Origin: Okeania hirsuta
Lineage (GTDB): Bacteria > Cyanobacteriota > Cyanobacteriia > Cyanobacteriales > Microcoleaceae
Assembly: GCF_003838195.1 (NCBI RefSeq)
Contig: NZ_RCBY01000002.1
Location: 36,564-100,563, forward strand
Direction: 5' to 3'
Length of the DNA stretch: 64,000 bases
Shown: piece by piece, positions 46,933-54,851 of the stretch
Position numbering within the stretch: the first letter of the stretch is position 1
How the letters are laid out: each line of letters starts with the position of its first letter
Notes under the pieces: generated by a model
What the model saw: the letters and a program-made list of their open reading frames with translations, nothing else
Databases searched by the model: none
Told to the model about the DNA's origin: nothing
Program-made: the position numbers and the translations under genes

Positions 46933-47469
46933 ATGGACAATAAAATTATTGGTACTTTTCTGATACTTCTGGGCACCTCAATAATTTTTCCTCAAACAGC
47001 TATTCCTATTATGGAAATAATGACACCAATTATCAAACTTGTAGAAGAAATTTATGATAACCCAAATCCTTACCAAGAACCGGAAAGCAAAAACTATAGA
47101 CAAGAATCTTCAGTTATTAATTCTGTTGAAAAATCTTCATCTTTCAACTTAAGCAAATCCAGCCAAAAACTTCGGTATATAAATGGAAAAAAAGTTACTT
47201 CCTTTGGTCAAAACGGACAGTTTGTGGGAAAAGTTGAGAGAATCAGGATTCAGAAAAAACTAATTAGTCAAGATAGTGGAGTAGTTGGAATTATTTGTTG
47301 GAATGATGGAATTCAATCTAATGTTTTATTCTTAGAAAATTCCCGAGTTCGGGTGTGGACAAATAGTATTGAATATGGTGGAAAATGGTATTGGGATACA
47401 GCAGGTTATTTACGCATCAAAATGGATCAAGGTTCTCAATATATTTTTGATTACCAATTGTTACAATAA
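46933..47469 (+). CDS. hypothetical protein with N-terminal membrane segment
   Basis: A 178-residue protein with a hydrophobic N-terminus (IIGTFLILLGTSIIFPQTAI), a Ser/Asn-rich linker and a compact C-terminal part with VGIICWNDGIQSNVLFLENS and WYWDTAGYLRIKMDQGSQYI. The last 80 residues look like a small beta-rich domain. No family recognised. It is not part of an operon; the DUF1350 gene converges on it. Confidence 0.65.
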   Translation: MDNKIIGTFLILLGTSIIFPQTAIPIMEIMTPIIKLVEEIYDNPNPYQEPESKNYRQESSVINSVEKSSSFNLSKSSQKLRYINGKKVTSFGQNGQFVGKVERIRIQKKLISQDSGVVGIICWNDGIQSNVLFLENSRVRVWTNSIEYGGKWYWDTAGYLRIKMDQGSQYIFDYQLLQ

Positions 47470-47525
47470 TGTTAGGGCATCTCAAAAGCTTAAAACTCAG
47501 AAAAAGCCAGATTTTTCCTTCTGTA

Positions 47526-48434
47526 TCACCTATTATTATCCAATAAATGTAAAGCTACTTGTTCTAAATATCTGCGCTCAATTGGCTGAATAAATTTATC
47601 TAAAGGATTCAAATCAACAATATAGTTGCCTACTTTTATTCCCACTGGTTCTAAATGTTTTCCCTGGATTTCTTGATGTAATAACCCTCTATTTTTTAAG
47701 GTATTTATTAACCAAAGTACATCACTTTTATCTTGAATTTCTTTACTTTTTTCTCGATCTGTGATACTCCCTGCAACAGTATCTTTAGAAAAAGAAATCA
47801 TAGAAATTAACTGAAATAAATCACTATGTTTAATCAAAGATTGGCTTTGTTTTCGATTGGGTTTTGCTCCTAAACCAATTCGGTCTATTAATTTTGCTAA
47901 AGCAGGGACAGGTATAGCGCTATTTGTGTCACTAATATCTGGAGCTATTAACAAAGAATGCTGATTTAAAATAGTAGTTATACTAGGATGAATTTGATGG
48001 AAAATTCTTTCTACTTTTTCTACCTCGCGAGCATCAGCATATTTTCTGAGTTTGTCTTGCCATCCATTTTCACTCAGGAATTCTAGCAGCACAATATATT
48101 TACAGCCTAAACTATGACCAACCCAAAAATATTTTGATTTGTCAGTATAGATATTATTTTTATAACCTAATTTTTCAGCAAGTTCTGGCATAGCTTTTGC
48201 TAAAATACTTTGTTCTTTTAATAAACTAATAGCAATAGGCCAATGTTGGAAACTAAAGCGGAAAGGTAAAGCAATAATGCTATATCCTTTAGCATACATT
48301 TGACTTAAGAAATAGCGATAAAAAATCGTTGGGAAACTACCAAAAAAAGCTCCGCCGATAAATTGGATAATTCCACGAGGTTGAGGGTGAAGTGCGACCC
48401 AACTGAAAGAAAGTGGTGTAAATTTTAAATTCAT
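47526..48434 (-). CDS. DUF1350 family protein
   Basis: A 302-residue protein of a family shared by cyanobacteria and chloroplasts, with an alpha/beta-hydrolase look. FIGGAFFGSFPTIFYRYFLS near the N-terminus, GYSIIALPFRFSFQHW and FWVGHSLGCKYIVLLE (GHSLG nucleophile elbow) are visible. The C-terminus is NPLDKFIQPIERRYLEQVAL. The open frame extends 51 codons upstream over GAACAGG tandem repeats, so the ATG at 48434 is chosen. Substrate unknown. Confidence 0.88.
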   Translation of the reverse strand: MNLKFTPLSFSWVALHPQPRGIIQFIGGAFFGSFPTIFYRYFLSQMYAKGYSIIALPFRFSFQHWPIAISLLKEQSILAKAMPELAEKLGYKNNIYTDKSKYFWVGHSLGCKYIVLLEFLSENGWQDKLRKYADAREVEKVERIFHQIHPSITTILNQHSLLIAPDISDTNSAIPVPALAKLIDRIGLGAKPNRKQSQSLIKHSDLFQLISMISFSKDTVAGSITDREKSKEIQDKSDVLWLINTLKNRGLLHQEIQGKHLEPVGIKVGNYIVDLNPLDKFIQPIERRYLEQVALHLLDNNR

Positions 48435-48926
48435 AGTTTTATAGTAGGGAACAGGGAACAGGGAACAGGGAACAGAGCGTATTTGCGTAGCGCTATAAAT
48501 AACGACGGAGGAGTCAGAAATCAGGTAGGGGACTGTCGGATAGGCGAAGTACAGGAGGGAAGAAGAGGACTTACGCATAACCACCATCTCTTGGTGCGCG
48601 TTCCCTTGCGTCTGACGCCGACGCGGGGTCGCACCGCTATCTAGTAGGGGCGAATGGCAATTTATCCCTACAAATGGCGTATAATTTGATATTTTGCGTA
48701 AGTCCTGGAAGAAGAAGGAGGAGGAGAAGAAAGTTTTTTCTGAACGCTATTAACGGACATAACATTACTTATCCTTTCAGCAGCAATGTAGCTATACCAA
48801 TTCACTTTAAAGATGTCACAAATAGTTTCAAACTTTAAATGTTAAATAACTTCCGTAAATTACTGTAGTATCAAAGTTCTGAGTTGATAAAATCTTTCTT
48901 TTGACTTTTAACTTTTAACTTTTGAC
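48435..48926. other. spacer with GAACAGG repeats and a mobile element
   Basis: GGGAACAGGGAACAGGGAAC at 48447-48472 precedes DUF1350. The element at 48566-48706 occupies most of the rest. No gene is seen. Confidence 0.5.
48566..48706. mobile_element. MITE-like element, AGGACTTACGCA family
   Basis: AGGACTTACGCATAA and TTGCGTAAGTCCT ends. The interior holds GTAGGGGCGAATGGCA, shared with 23685-23773. Larger (141 bp) because of an internal GC-rich insert. Confidence 0.75.
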
Positions 48927-49865
48927 TTATAACTTGCGTGAAACGGTCTTTCCCGATGCCAATAATCTAGCTATGGCATTACTAATAGGTTGATTTGTTT
49001 CTTGCTGATAATATGTAAATCCTGGAGAAGGATTAACCTCAAAACAGTACCACTCACCTTCTGGAGTTTCTCGCAAATCTATGCCAGCTAAAGATAATTC
49101 CATTTCTGCCGCCATTACTCTACATTTATTTTCTATATCTTCCGGTAAACGATAACTAAAAATTTCAGGAGCATTGGTAACTCCCGCGTAACGATAATCA
49201 TCTGCAGCAGAACTAATAGCACAGGCAAATACATCTCCACCCACTACATGAACCCGATAATCCCTACCCGGTATATATTGCTGAAATTGAGTTGGACAAG
49301 AAACAACATTATCTAAACGTTCCGCGCGCTCCGGTCGTAACTGAGAAACCTTACTGCGGGTACTACTGACAGATTTGTAAATCACACTGCCATGGTCTTG
49401 CCAAAACTCATGCACCGCATTGGGAGTCGTAGTAACTAAAGTGTCAGGGACTTGAAACCCAAACTTACGAATTTGCTGTAATTGATACGGTTTAGAATTA
49501 TTCGCTGCCATTGCTGAAAAACGATTCAAAACTAAGGCAGAAGTCATCTCTACCCATGACAACAAAGCATTATCTACTGCCGTCGCGTGTTGCCAAGCAT
49601 AACTCTCAGGTCCTGCTTCCATGATTTCCGGGAGTTTGTAAGAGTCGTGGGGACGCAAATAAACTCCTGTGACTGCATTCAAGTCTATTTTGTCAGTAGG
49701 AGTGCAGATTTCCCCTGTAATTTTTTCCCCTACAGAAAGCTTAACTTCGGTTTCAATAATTTCTCGTTGGTTGAGCAGTACATGAGGTATACCTAAATTT
49801 TGCAATTCTTTCTGTACTGCTGCTAAGGGTGAATCTCCAGGTAATCCCCACAACAGAATTAACAT
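48927..49865 (-). CDS. RimK-like ATP-grasp ligase
   Basis: A 312-residue enzyme. Residues 1-115 are a pre-ATP-grasp Rossmann-like part (WGLPGDSPLAAVQ, VTGVYLRPHDSYKLP). Residues 128-290 are the ATP-grasp fold: SVIYKSVSSTRSKV with the nucleotide Lys164, FQQYIPGRDYRVHVVGG, and the metal-binding CFEVNPSPGFTYY with Glu276 and Asn278. It should ligate a carboxylate to an amine using ATP. It lies downstream of a second related gene. The substrate is not known; a peptide or a protein tail is plausible. Confidence 0.85.
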   Translation of the reverse strand: MLILLWGLPGDSPLAAVQKELQNLGIPHVLLNQREIIETEVKLSVGEKITGEICTPTDKIDLNAVTGVYLRPHDSYKLPEIMEAGPESYAWQHATAVDNALLSWVEMTSALVLNRFSAMAANNSKPYQLQQIRKFGFQVPDTLVTTTPNAVHEFWQDHGSVIYKSVSSTRSKVSQLRPERAERLDNVVSCPTQFQQYIPGRDYRVHVVGGDVFACAISSAADDYRYAGVTNAPEIFSYRLPEDIENKCRVMAAEMELSLAGIDLRETPEGEWYCFEVNPSPGFTYYQQETNQPISNAIARLLASGKTVSRKL

Positions 49866-49965
49866 TTTTTTTCCTCGTTAAAAAAGCGGTCATTTCAGTT
49901 ATCAGTTATCAGTTATCAGCACCTCTAGCTGTTTGTGCAGCATGACCTAGTGCAATAAGCGTAGG

Positions 49966-50166
49966 TTTGGTTGACGTAGGTTAGCGCCAGCTTATCCGCT
50001 AGGATAAACCCAACCAGAATCAGGATTTGTTGGGTGTCACTTCGTTCTACCCAACAAATCCTGATTCTGGTTTGGTTGACGTAGGTTAGCGCCAGCTTAT
50101 CCGCTAGGATAAACCCAACCAGAATCAGGATTTGTTGGGTGTCACTTCGTTCTACCCAACCTACAT
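49966..50166. repeat. two-copy 105-bp tandem repeat between ATP-grasp genes
   Basis: TTTGGTTGACGTAGGTTAGC begins at 49966 and 50071. Each unit holds AGCTTATCCGCTAGGATAA and AACCCAACCAGAATCAGG, with internal inverted repeats. It is related to the CCCAACCTAC elements at 43462 and 44477. It separates the two ATP-grasp genes. Confidence 0.85.
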
Positions 50167-50220
50167 TTTTAGACGTGTCATTCTACTACTAATAGCGTTC
50201 ATGCGTAAGTCCTAAAAAAG

Positions 50221-50970
50221 TTAAAAGTAAGACAAAGCAAGGTTTTTCCTCCTGCCTTCTGCCTCCTGCCTTCTGCCTTCTTCTATAAAATACTCCAGAA
50301 TGGCAGTAGCGATCGCTGGTTGAGAAATATCTGTCCACAAATTAGCATCAATAAATTCTGCATTAGCATCAGCTTGACTAAATTGAACAGTCAATAACTC
50401 AACTCCAGCAGCATCAGCAAGAGTTATTGCCTGATTTGCTAAGGTGGGGTCAACTTCACCAATACAACGTTTACCAATAACAGTTACTGTTGCTGAATTT
50501 TCTGGAATTACCTCTGGCAAACTTTCCTTCCCTAAAGCAATATGTTGATGCAGAGGACGCACAGACATCCCCACTTGAGCAGCAGCATAAATCCATTGGG
50601 GCGATCGCCAATTCGATCCAAGTAGACAAGTTGGTGTCGGTCGGTTGAGCATTGGGCATTTTAGTGTATTTAACCAGGAAACCAAAAATGCTGTCATTTC
50701 AGCAGCTACATAAGAGCGATCGTTGGGAACAATATGAAAAAGTTCCTCTGGAAAAACTACAGGGAGGCGAGTTAACACACCTGTTATTTGTGCAACTTCT
50801 ATAATTTTTCCTCCCACTACCGCCGTAGAATTTTTCGCATTTCCCAGATGGTGTCGCCACCCAACCACTGATAAATCTTCAGGGGTTAGTAGCGTTACAC
50901 CATCACTTACCGAATGTTCAACAAAAGACCGAGCAGACTTGTCATAGCTATTGGCAATAACAACAAGCAC
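50221..50970 (-). CDS. ATP-grasp-like partner protein
   Basis: A 249-residue protein related in layout to the neighbouring ATP-grasp enzyme but without obvious ATP-binding Lys or EVNPSP metal motif. SYVAAEMTAFLVSWLNTLKC leads to PMLNRPTPTCLLGSNWRSPQ at 106-125. The C-terminal part ELLTVQFSQADANAEFIDAN mimics the ATP-grasp end. It could be a regulatory or substrate-binding subunit. The last 17 residues (EEGRRQEAEGRRKNLALSYF) are encoded by CTTCTGC heptamers that have run into the gene. Fourteen bases after the beta-protein gene. Confidence 0.7.
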   Translation of the reverse strand: MLVVIANSYDKSARSFVEHSVSDGVTLLTPEDLSVVGWRHHLGNAKNSTAVVGGKIIEVAQITGVLTRLPVVFPEELFHIVPNDRSYVAAEMTAFLVSWLNTLKCPMLNRPTPTCLLGSNWRSPQWIYAAAQVGMSVRPLHQHIALGKESLPEVIPENSATVTVIGKRCIGEVDPTLANQAITLADAAGVELLTVQFSQADANAEFIDANLWTDISQPAIATAILEYFIEEGRRQEAEGRRKNLALSYF

Positions 50971-50984
50971 TACTCTACTCCTTT

Positions 50985-51575
50985 TTATCCGTTGTTAACA
51001 GCAGTTTCACCAACAACAGGGCGCTCTTGAGAAGATATGAACGCTTCTTGTGTTGCTAGTTGAAATAGACTACCTCCATTAGGAGTTGGTAGAGCATAAA
51101 CCAGTTGGTCAAAGTCAGCACGACGAGGTCGATTATTATTGACAAATGTGCCTCGGTGTTCGGGAGTTAGTAGCAAATTAAAATTACCAGCAGGAGCGCG
51201 CAAAAAGATTTCCACAAATCCACGAATTTCGACTTCATCTACCTGTGGATCGAGAGTAGTAATATCTGGCTGTAAAATCACTAATCCTGTATCGTGGGCA
51301 GCTATTCCTACATCAAGAGTGAATTTACGAGGGTCTGGGGTGGGAATTAAATTGCCAAATACGTTAGCACCTGCTACATCACGAATAGTAATAGTATCAG
51401 CTACATTTAAATTAGGTGTTGTCGCTGTAAATTGGAGTCGAAGCCTCAAGTCAGTGTTATTAGGATTAGCAATAGTTAAAAAGTAACCTTGGAGAACTTG
51501 ACGGTCAGAATTAGGAATATTTCCCGGAGTAGGAGTGATCTTTTTTAAGAGTAGTTCAAAAGTTGAAACTAGCAT
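50985..51575 (-). CDS. beta-rich conserved-type protein, cluster with ATP-grasp
   Basis: A 196-residue protein with alternating hydrophobic strands (GYFLTIANPNNTDLRLRLQF, RGFVEIFLRAPAGNFNLLLT), suggesting a beta-sandwich. No signal peptide. No family recognised. The HTH gene upstream and two ATP-grasp-like genes downstream are on the same strand, so it might be the substrate or carrier of the modification, or a structural partner. The C-terminus (ISSQERPVVGETAVNNG) is flexible. Confidence 0.7.
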   Translation of the reverse strand: MLVSTFELLLKKITPTPGNIPNSDRQVLQGYFLTIANPNNTDLRLRLQFTATTPNLNVADTITIRDVAGANVFGNLIPTPDPRKFTLDVGIAAHDTGLVILQPDITTLDPQVDEVEIRGFVEIFLRAPAGNFNLLLTPEHRGTFVNNNRPRRADFDQLVYALPTPNGGSLFQLATQEAFISSQERPVVGETAVNNG

Positions 51576-51712
51576 TATTTATCCTCAACAAAAAGTAGTG
51601 TTGGTTATCAATCATATTTGATAACTTTGATTTTTTTTGGTGTTTTTTGTTCACCTGTATCTACCTTAGCCTGATAATTATTAACTGTGTAGGACAAAAA
51701 CCTAAAAGTGAT

Positions 51713-51955
51713 TTACATTTTTCTATCGGTAAGGCGATCACGTTGCCAACGTGCCAAAATTTCTGCAGCAAGACGACGAATAGGCCGAGATGGTTGCCTT
51801 CTTTGTGCTGCCCATTTGTCTACTGTATCTCTAGCCACTCCTAACATTAAAGCTAAGGAATCTCTGGTTAATCCTTCTCTAATATAAAGTAATGTTAAAG
51901 GGTCTATTTCTTGAGTTTCTGCTTCTATTCGTGAAATCGCTATAGTTTTGGACAT
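51713..51955 (-). CDS. small helix-turn-helix DNA-binding protein
   Basis: An 80-residue protein. LYIREGLTRDSLALMLGVARDTVDKWAAQRRQPSRPIRRL is a clear XRE-like helix-turn-helix with a recognition helix rich in Arg. The N-terminus MSKTIAISRIEAETQEIDPL is the natural start at 51955; the open frame begins ten codons earlier. Probably regulates the downstream beta-protein/ATP-grasp genes (137 bases away); inference from position only. Confidence 0.75.
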   Translation of the reverse strand: MSKTIAISRIEAETQEIDPLTLLYIREGLTRDSLALMLGVARDTVDKWAAQRRQPSRPIRRLAAEILARWQRDRLTDRKM

Positions 51956-52272
51956 AAAAATTTTTTCCAAATTAGAACTTGTCATTTATACTACTCAGAA
52001 CTTACTCACAATTTAAGTGTTATTCCCTAACTGCGGTAGAGTATCCTGTAGGGTAAAGTTTAATTGCTGTGTAAGTCCTATTAGTTTTCATATTTTTGAA
52101 ACTGCCATAGGTATGCAGTAAGATCGTCTTCGGTTGGCCGTTAACGCTCCGCGACATGAAACGCCCGTACAGGAGTAGAAAAAATCGACAGATTTGCCTT
52201 TGAAGCTAGAGGTATGTTTTTTTTATAACTAATCACCCGTTAGCGTAGCTCCCCCGGAGGGAGCACATGATA

Positions 52273-52592
52273 TATAGCAATGTGCGCTGGCATATTTATA
52301 AATTGTAGGAATTGTCCAATAGACATCTCCAGAAAAGAGGGAACAGGGAACACCGGAACAGGGAACAGGAAGAAAGAATAGATGATTTCTGGATGATAAT
52401 TGATTTGATTTTTAATTTTCGGAGATGTCTAATAGCGAAAAGTCTTATATTATTCCAACGGAGATGCTGCGCAAACAGATTTTTATTCCCCCTATTGCCT
52501 CACAGGAGTGCGCATTCCGCAAGCGAGCTGGCATAGTCGCGGGGTCGCACCGCTGTTGCCTTCCGGAGCTGTTGCCTGCGCGCAGCGCTATA
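52273..52592. mobile_element. MITE-like element, TATAGCAATGTGCGC family, interrupted
   Basis: TATAGCAATGTGCGCTGGCA at left and GCGCGCAGCGCTATA at right give an inverted repeat. It matches 14886-14999 up to CCAATAG, is then interrupted by the 52321-52430 element, and resumes with AGTCTTATATTATTCC and an extra GC-rich block. Confidence 0.75.
52321..52430. mobile_element. MITE, AGACATCTCC family, nested with AAT duplication
   Basis: AGACATCTCC and GGAGATGTCT form a perfect 10-bp inverted repeat. AAT stands directly on each side (52318-52320 and 52431-52433). The uninterrupted host copy at 14886 has CCAATAGC at this point, confirming a 3-bp target duplication. Confidence 0.85.
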
Positions 52593-52765
52593 AAATCGCC
52601 AATGATTAAATAACAAAGCTTTTGTAGAGCGGGTAGAGGTAAAATTTGGTTGATGGTTGACATACTCTTCAGATTAAAAAAAAATTCCTTTCTACCTACT
52701 GATAACTGATAACTTATATGACTCCTGTGATATCATACCGTTGTTTAACAAAAATTAATAAAACT

Positions 52766-54274
52766 ATGGCCCGCGACTTAAGAGGATTCCTGAAAATTTT
52801 AGAAGACCGAGGACAACTATACCGAATCAAAGCTTTAGTTGACCCAGACCTAGAAATAGCAGAAATTTGTAACCGAATGCTACAGAAGGGTGGCCCTGCT
52901 CTCCTATTTGAAAATGTTAAAGGGTCTGACCACCCCATAGCAATAAATCTCTTGGGTACGGAGGAAAGAGTATGCTGGGCAATGAATATGGAAAAACCCC
53001 AGGAGTTAGAAACCTTGGGTAAAAAACTCGGAATGCTGCAACAACCCAAACCACCAAAAAAGATTTCTCAAGCAGTAGAATTTGGTAAAGTCCTATTTGA
53101 TGTGGTTAAGGCAAAACCAGGACGCGACTTTTTCCCTCCTTGTCAACAAGTCGTCGTTGAGGGAGACGCTCTCGACTTAAACAAAATTCCGATGATTCGC
53201 CCCTATCCCGGAGATGCAGGTAAAATTATAACTCTTGGTTTGGTAATTACAAAAGATTGTGAAACAGGTACTCCTAATGTGGGAGTTTATCGGTTGCAGT
53301 TACAGTCTCGTAATACCATGAGCGTGCATTGGTTATCAGTCCGTGGTGGAGCGCGACATTTGCGAAAAGCAGCAGAAAATGGTAAGAAACTGGAGATAGC
53401 GATCGCTCTGGGAGTAGACCCATTAATTATTATGGCTGCTGCTACTCCAATTCCAGTAGACTTGTCAGAATGGCTATTCGCAGGACTTTACGGTGGTTCT
53501 GGGGTAAAGTTAAATAAGTGTAAAACCTTAGATTTGGAAATACCCGCAGATTCAGAATTTGTCCTCGAAGGTACTATTACTCCTGGGGAAATGTTACCTG
53601 ACGGACCATTTGGCGACCACATGGGTTATTATGGTGGATTGGAAGATTCTCCGGTTGTTAGATTTCACTGCATGACTCACCGCAAAAACCCAATTTATTT
53701 AACAACTTTTAGTGGGAGACCGCCGAAAGAAGAAGCAATGATGGCGATCGCTCTTAACCGGATATATACCCCTATTCTCCGACAGCAAGTTTCAGAAATT
53801 GTTGATTTTTTCCTCCCCATGGAAGCTCTGAGTTACAAAGCTGCCGTAATTTCTATTAAGAAAGCATATCCAGGTCAGGCACGAAGAGCAGCATTAGCTT
53901 TTTGGAGTGCTTTGCCACAGTTTACTTATACAAAGTTTGTCATTGTGGTAGATGAGAGTATTAATATTCGAGATCCGCGTCAAGTAGTCTGGGCAATTAG
54001 CTCTAAGGTCGATCCTTCTAGGGATGTGTTTATTTTGCCGAATACGCCTTTTGATAGTTTAGATTTTGCTAGCGAAAAAATTGGTTTGGGTGGTCGTATG
54101 GGAATAGATGCAACTACAAAAATCCCTCCTGAAACTGACCATGAGTGGGGTGCAGCTTTGGAGTCTGATGCCGATGTTGCTGCAATGGTTGATAGACGTT
54201 GGTCTGAATATGGGTTGAATGATTTGAATTTGGGAGAAGTTGACCCGAATTTATTTGGATATGATATTCAGTAA
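52766..54274 (+). CDS. UbiD family decarboxylase
   Basis: A 502-residue prenylated-FMN-dependent decarboxylase, likely acting on the 4-hydroxybenzoate prenyl intermediate of plastoquinone synthesis. MARDLRGFLKILEDRGQLYR is the UbiD opening; ITPGEMLPDGPFGDHMGYYG and NPIYLTTFSGRPPKEEAMM carry active-site regions. RPYPGDAGKIITLGLVITKD contributes to the cofactor site. The open frame reaches 52718, but ATG 52766 matches the family. It should need a UbiX flavin prenyltransferase, absent here. A truncated gene follows. Confidence 0.92.
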   Translation: MARDLRGFLKILEDRGQLYRIKALVDPDLEIAEICNRMLQKGGPALLFENVKGSDHPIAINLLGTEERVCWAMNMEKPQELETLGKKLGMLQQPKPPKKISQAVEFGKVLFDVVKAKPGRDFFPPCQQVVVEGDALDLNKIPMIRPYPGDAGKIITLGLVITKDCETGTPNVGVYRLQLQSRNTMSVHWLSVRGGARHLRKAAENGKKLEIAIALGVDPLIIMAAATPIPVDLSEWLFAGLYGGSGVKLNKCKTLDLEIPADSEFVLEGTITPGEMLPDGPFGDHMGYYGGLEDSPVVRFHCMTHRKNPIYLTTFSGRPPKEEAMMAIALNRIYTPILRQQVSEIVDFFLPMEALSYKAAVISIKKAYPGQARRAALAFWSALPQFTYTKFVIVVDESINIRDPRQVVWAISSKVDPSRDVFILPNTPFDSLDFASEKIGLGGRMGIDATTKIPPETDHEWGAALESDADVAAMVDRRWSEYGLNDLNLGEVDPNLFGYDIQ

Positions 54275-54363
54275 TTCTACTGATTGCTCAATCACAAACT
54301 GATTGATGCCTTTAGCTTTTCAAATATCGAATTGCTGTTTATGGTAGCAATTCTAGAGTTAGT

Positions 54364-54780
54364 TTGTGGATCAGTTTGCGGTATTTGGGAATAAAATGTG
54401 GCGATCGCGTAGTTTTGTTTTTACCAAATATTCCTGAATTTGTCATTACTTATTTGGCAATTCTCAAACGTGGTGCCGTGGTTGTTTCTGTCAATTCAAT
54501 GCTGAAAAGTGATGAAGTTAGCTTCATCCTCAATGATAGTGAAGCAGTAGCAGTTGTGACAACAGAATCTTTGAGGGAGCAAATACCCTATGGGGATTTA
54601 GCTTTTCTCAAAAATGTTTTAATTGCTGAGGGTGGAACAGATACAGATATCAGCTTGTCTACTCTGCTCGAAAAAGGGAGTTCTAATTTCAAGGCAGTTT
54701 CCATGGAACCGAAAGCTCCTGCTGCTATTGTTTACACTTCTGGCACCACTGGTTTTCCTAAAGGAGCAACCCTTGGATAA
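54364..54780 (+). pseudogene. acyl-CoA synthetase N-terminal fragment
   Basis: Only about 140 residues of an AMP-binding enzyme remain: LGIKCGDRVVLFLPNIPEFV, AILKRGAVVVSVNSMLKSDE and the P-loop YTSGTTGFPKGATL, then TAA. Complete proteins run to about 500 residues, so the whole adenylation core and C-terminal domain are lost. The frame upstream (AVYGSNSRVSLWIS) is open without a clear start, so the N-terminus is lost or altered as well. The break coincides with the broken end of the kinase gene that follows. Confidence 0.85.
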
Positions 54781-54851
54781 ACATTTGTTGTCGATCTACT
54801 ATATGGGGTAAATATAGCAGTGTATAGCTTTGAGTAGGTTAAATGTTGCAC

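Larger units (their letters stand above)
51956..52765. other. divergent spacer rich in mobile-element sequence
   Basis: Besides the nested element at 52273-52592 there is a CGTAGCTCCCCCGGAGGGAGC palindrome near 52232-52254. No gene is recognised. UbiD promoter must lie in the last 170 bases. Confidence 0.5.

Noticed and set aside
52425..52663. Short overlapping frames on both strands
   Set aside because: They are translations of the GC-rich interior of a mobile element.
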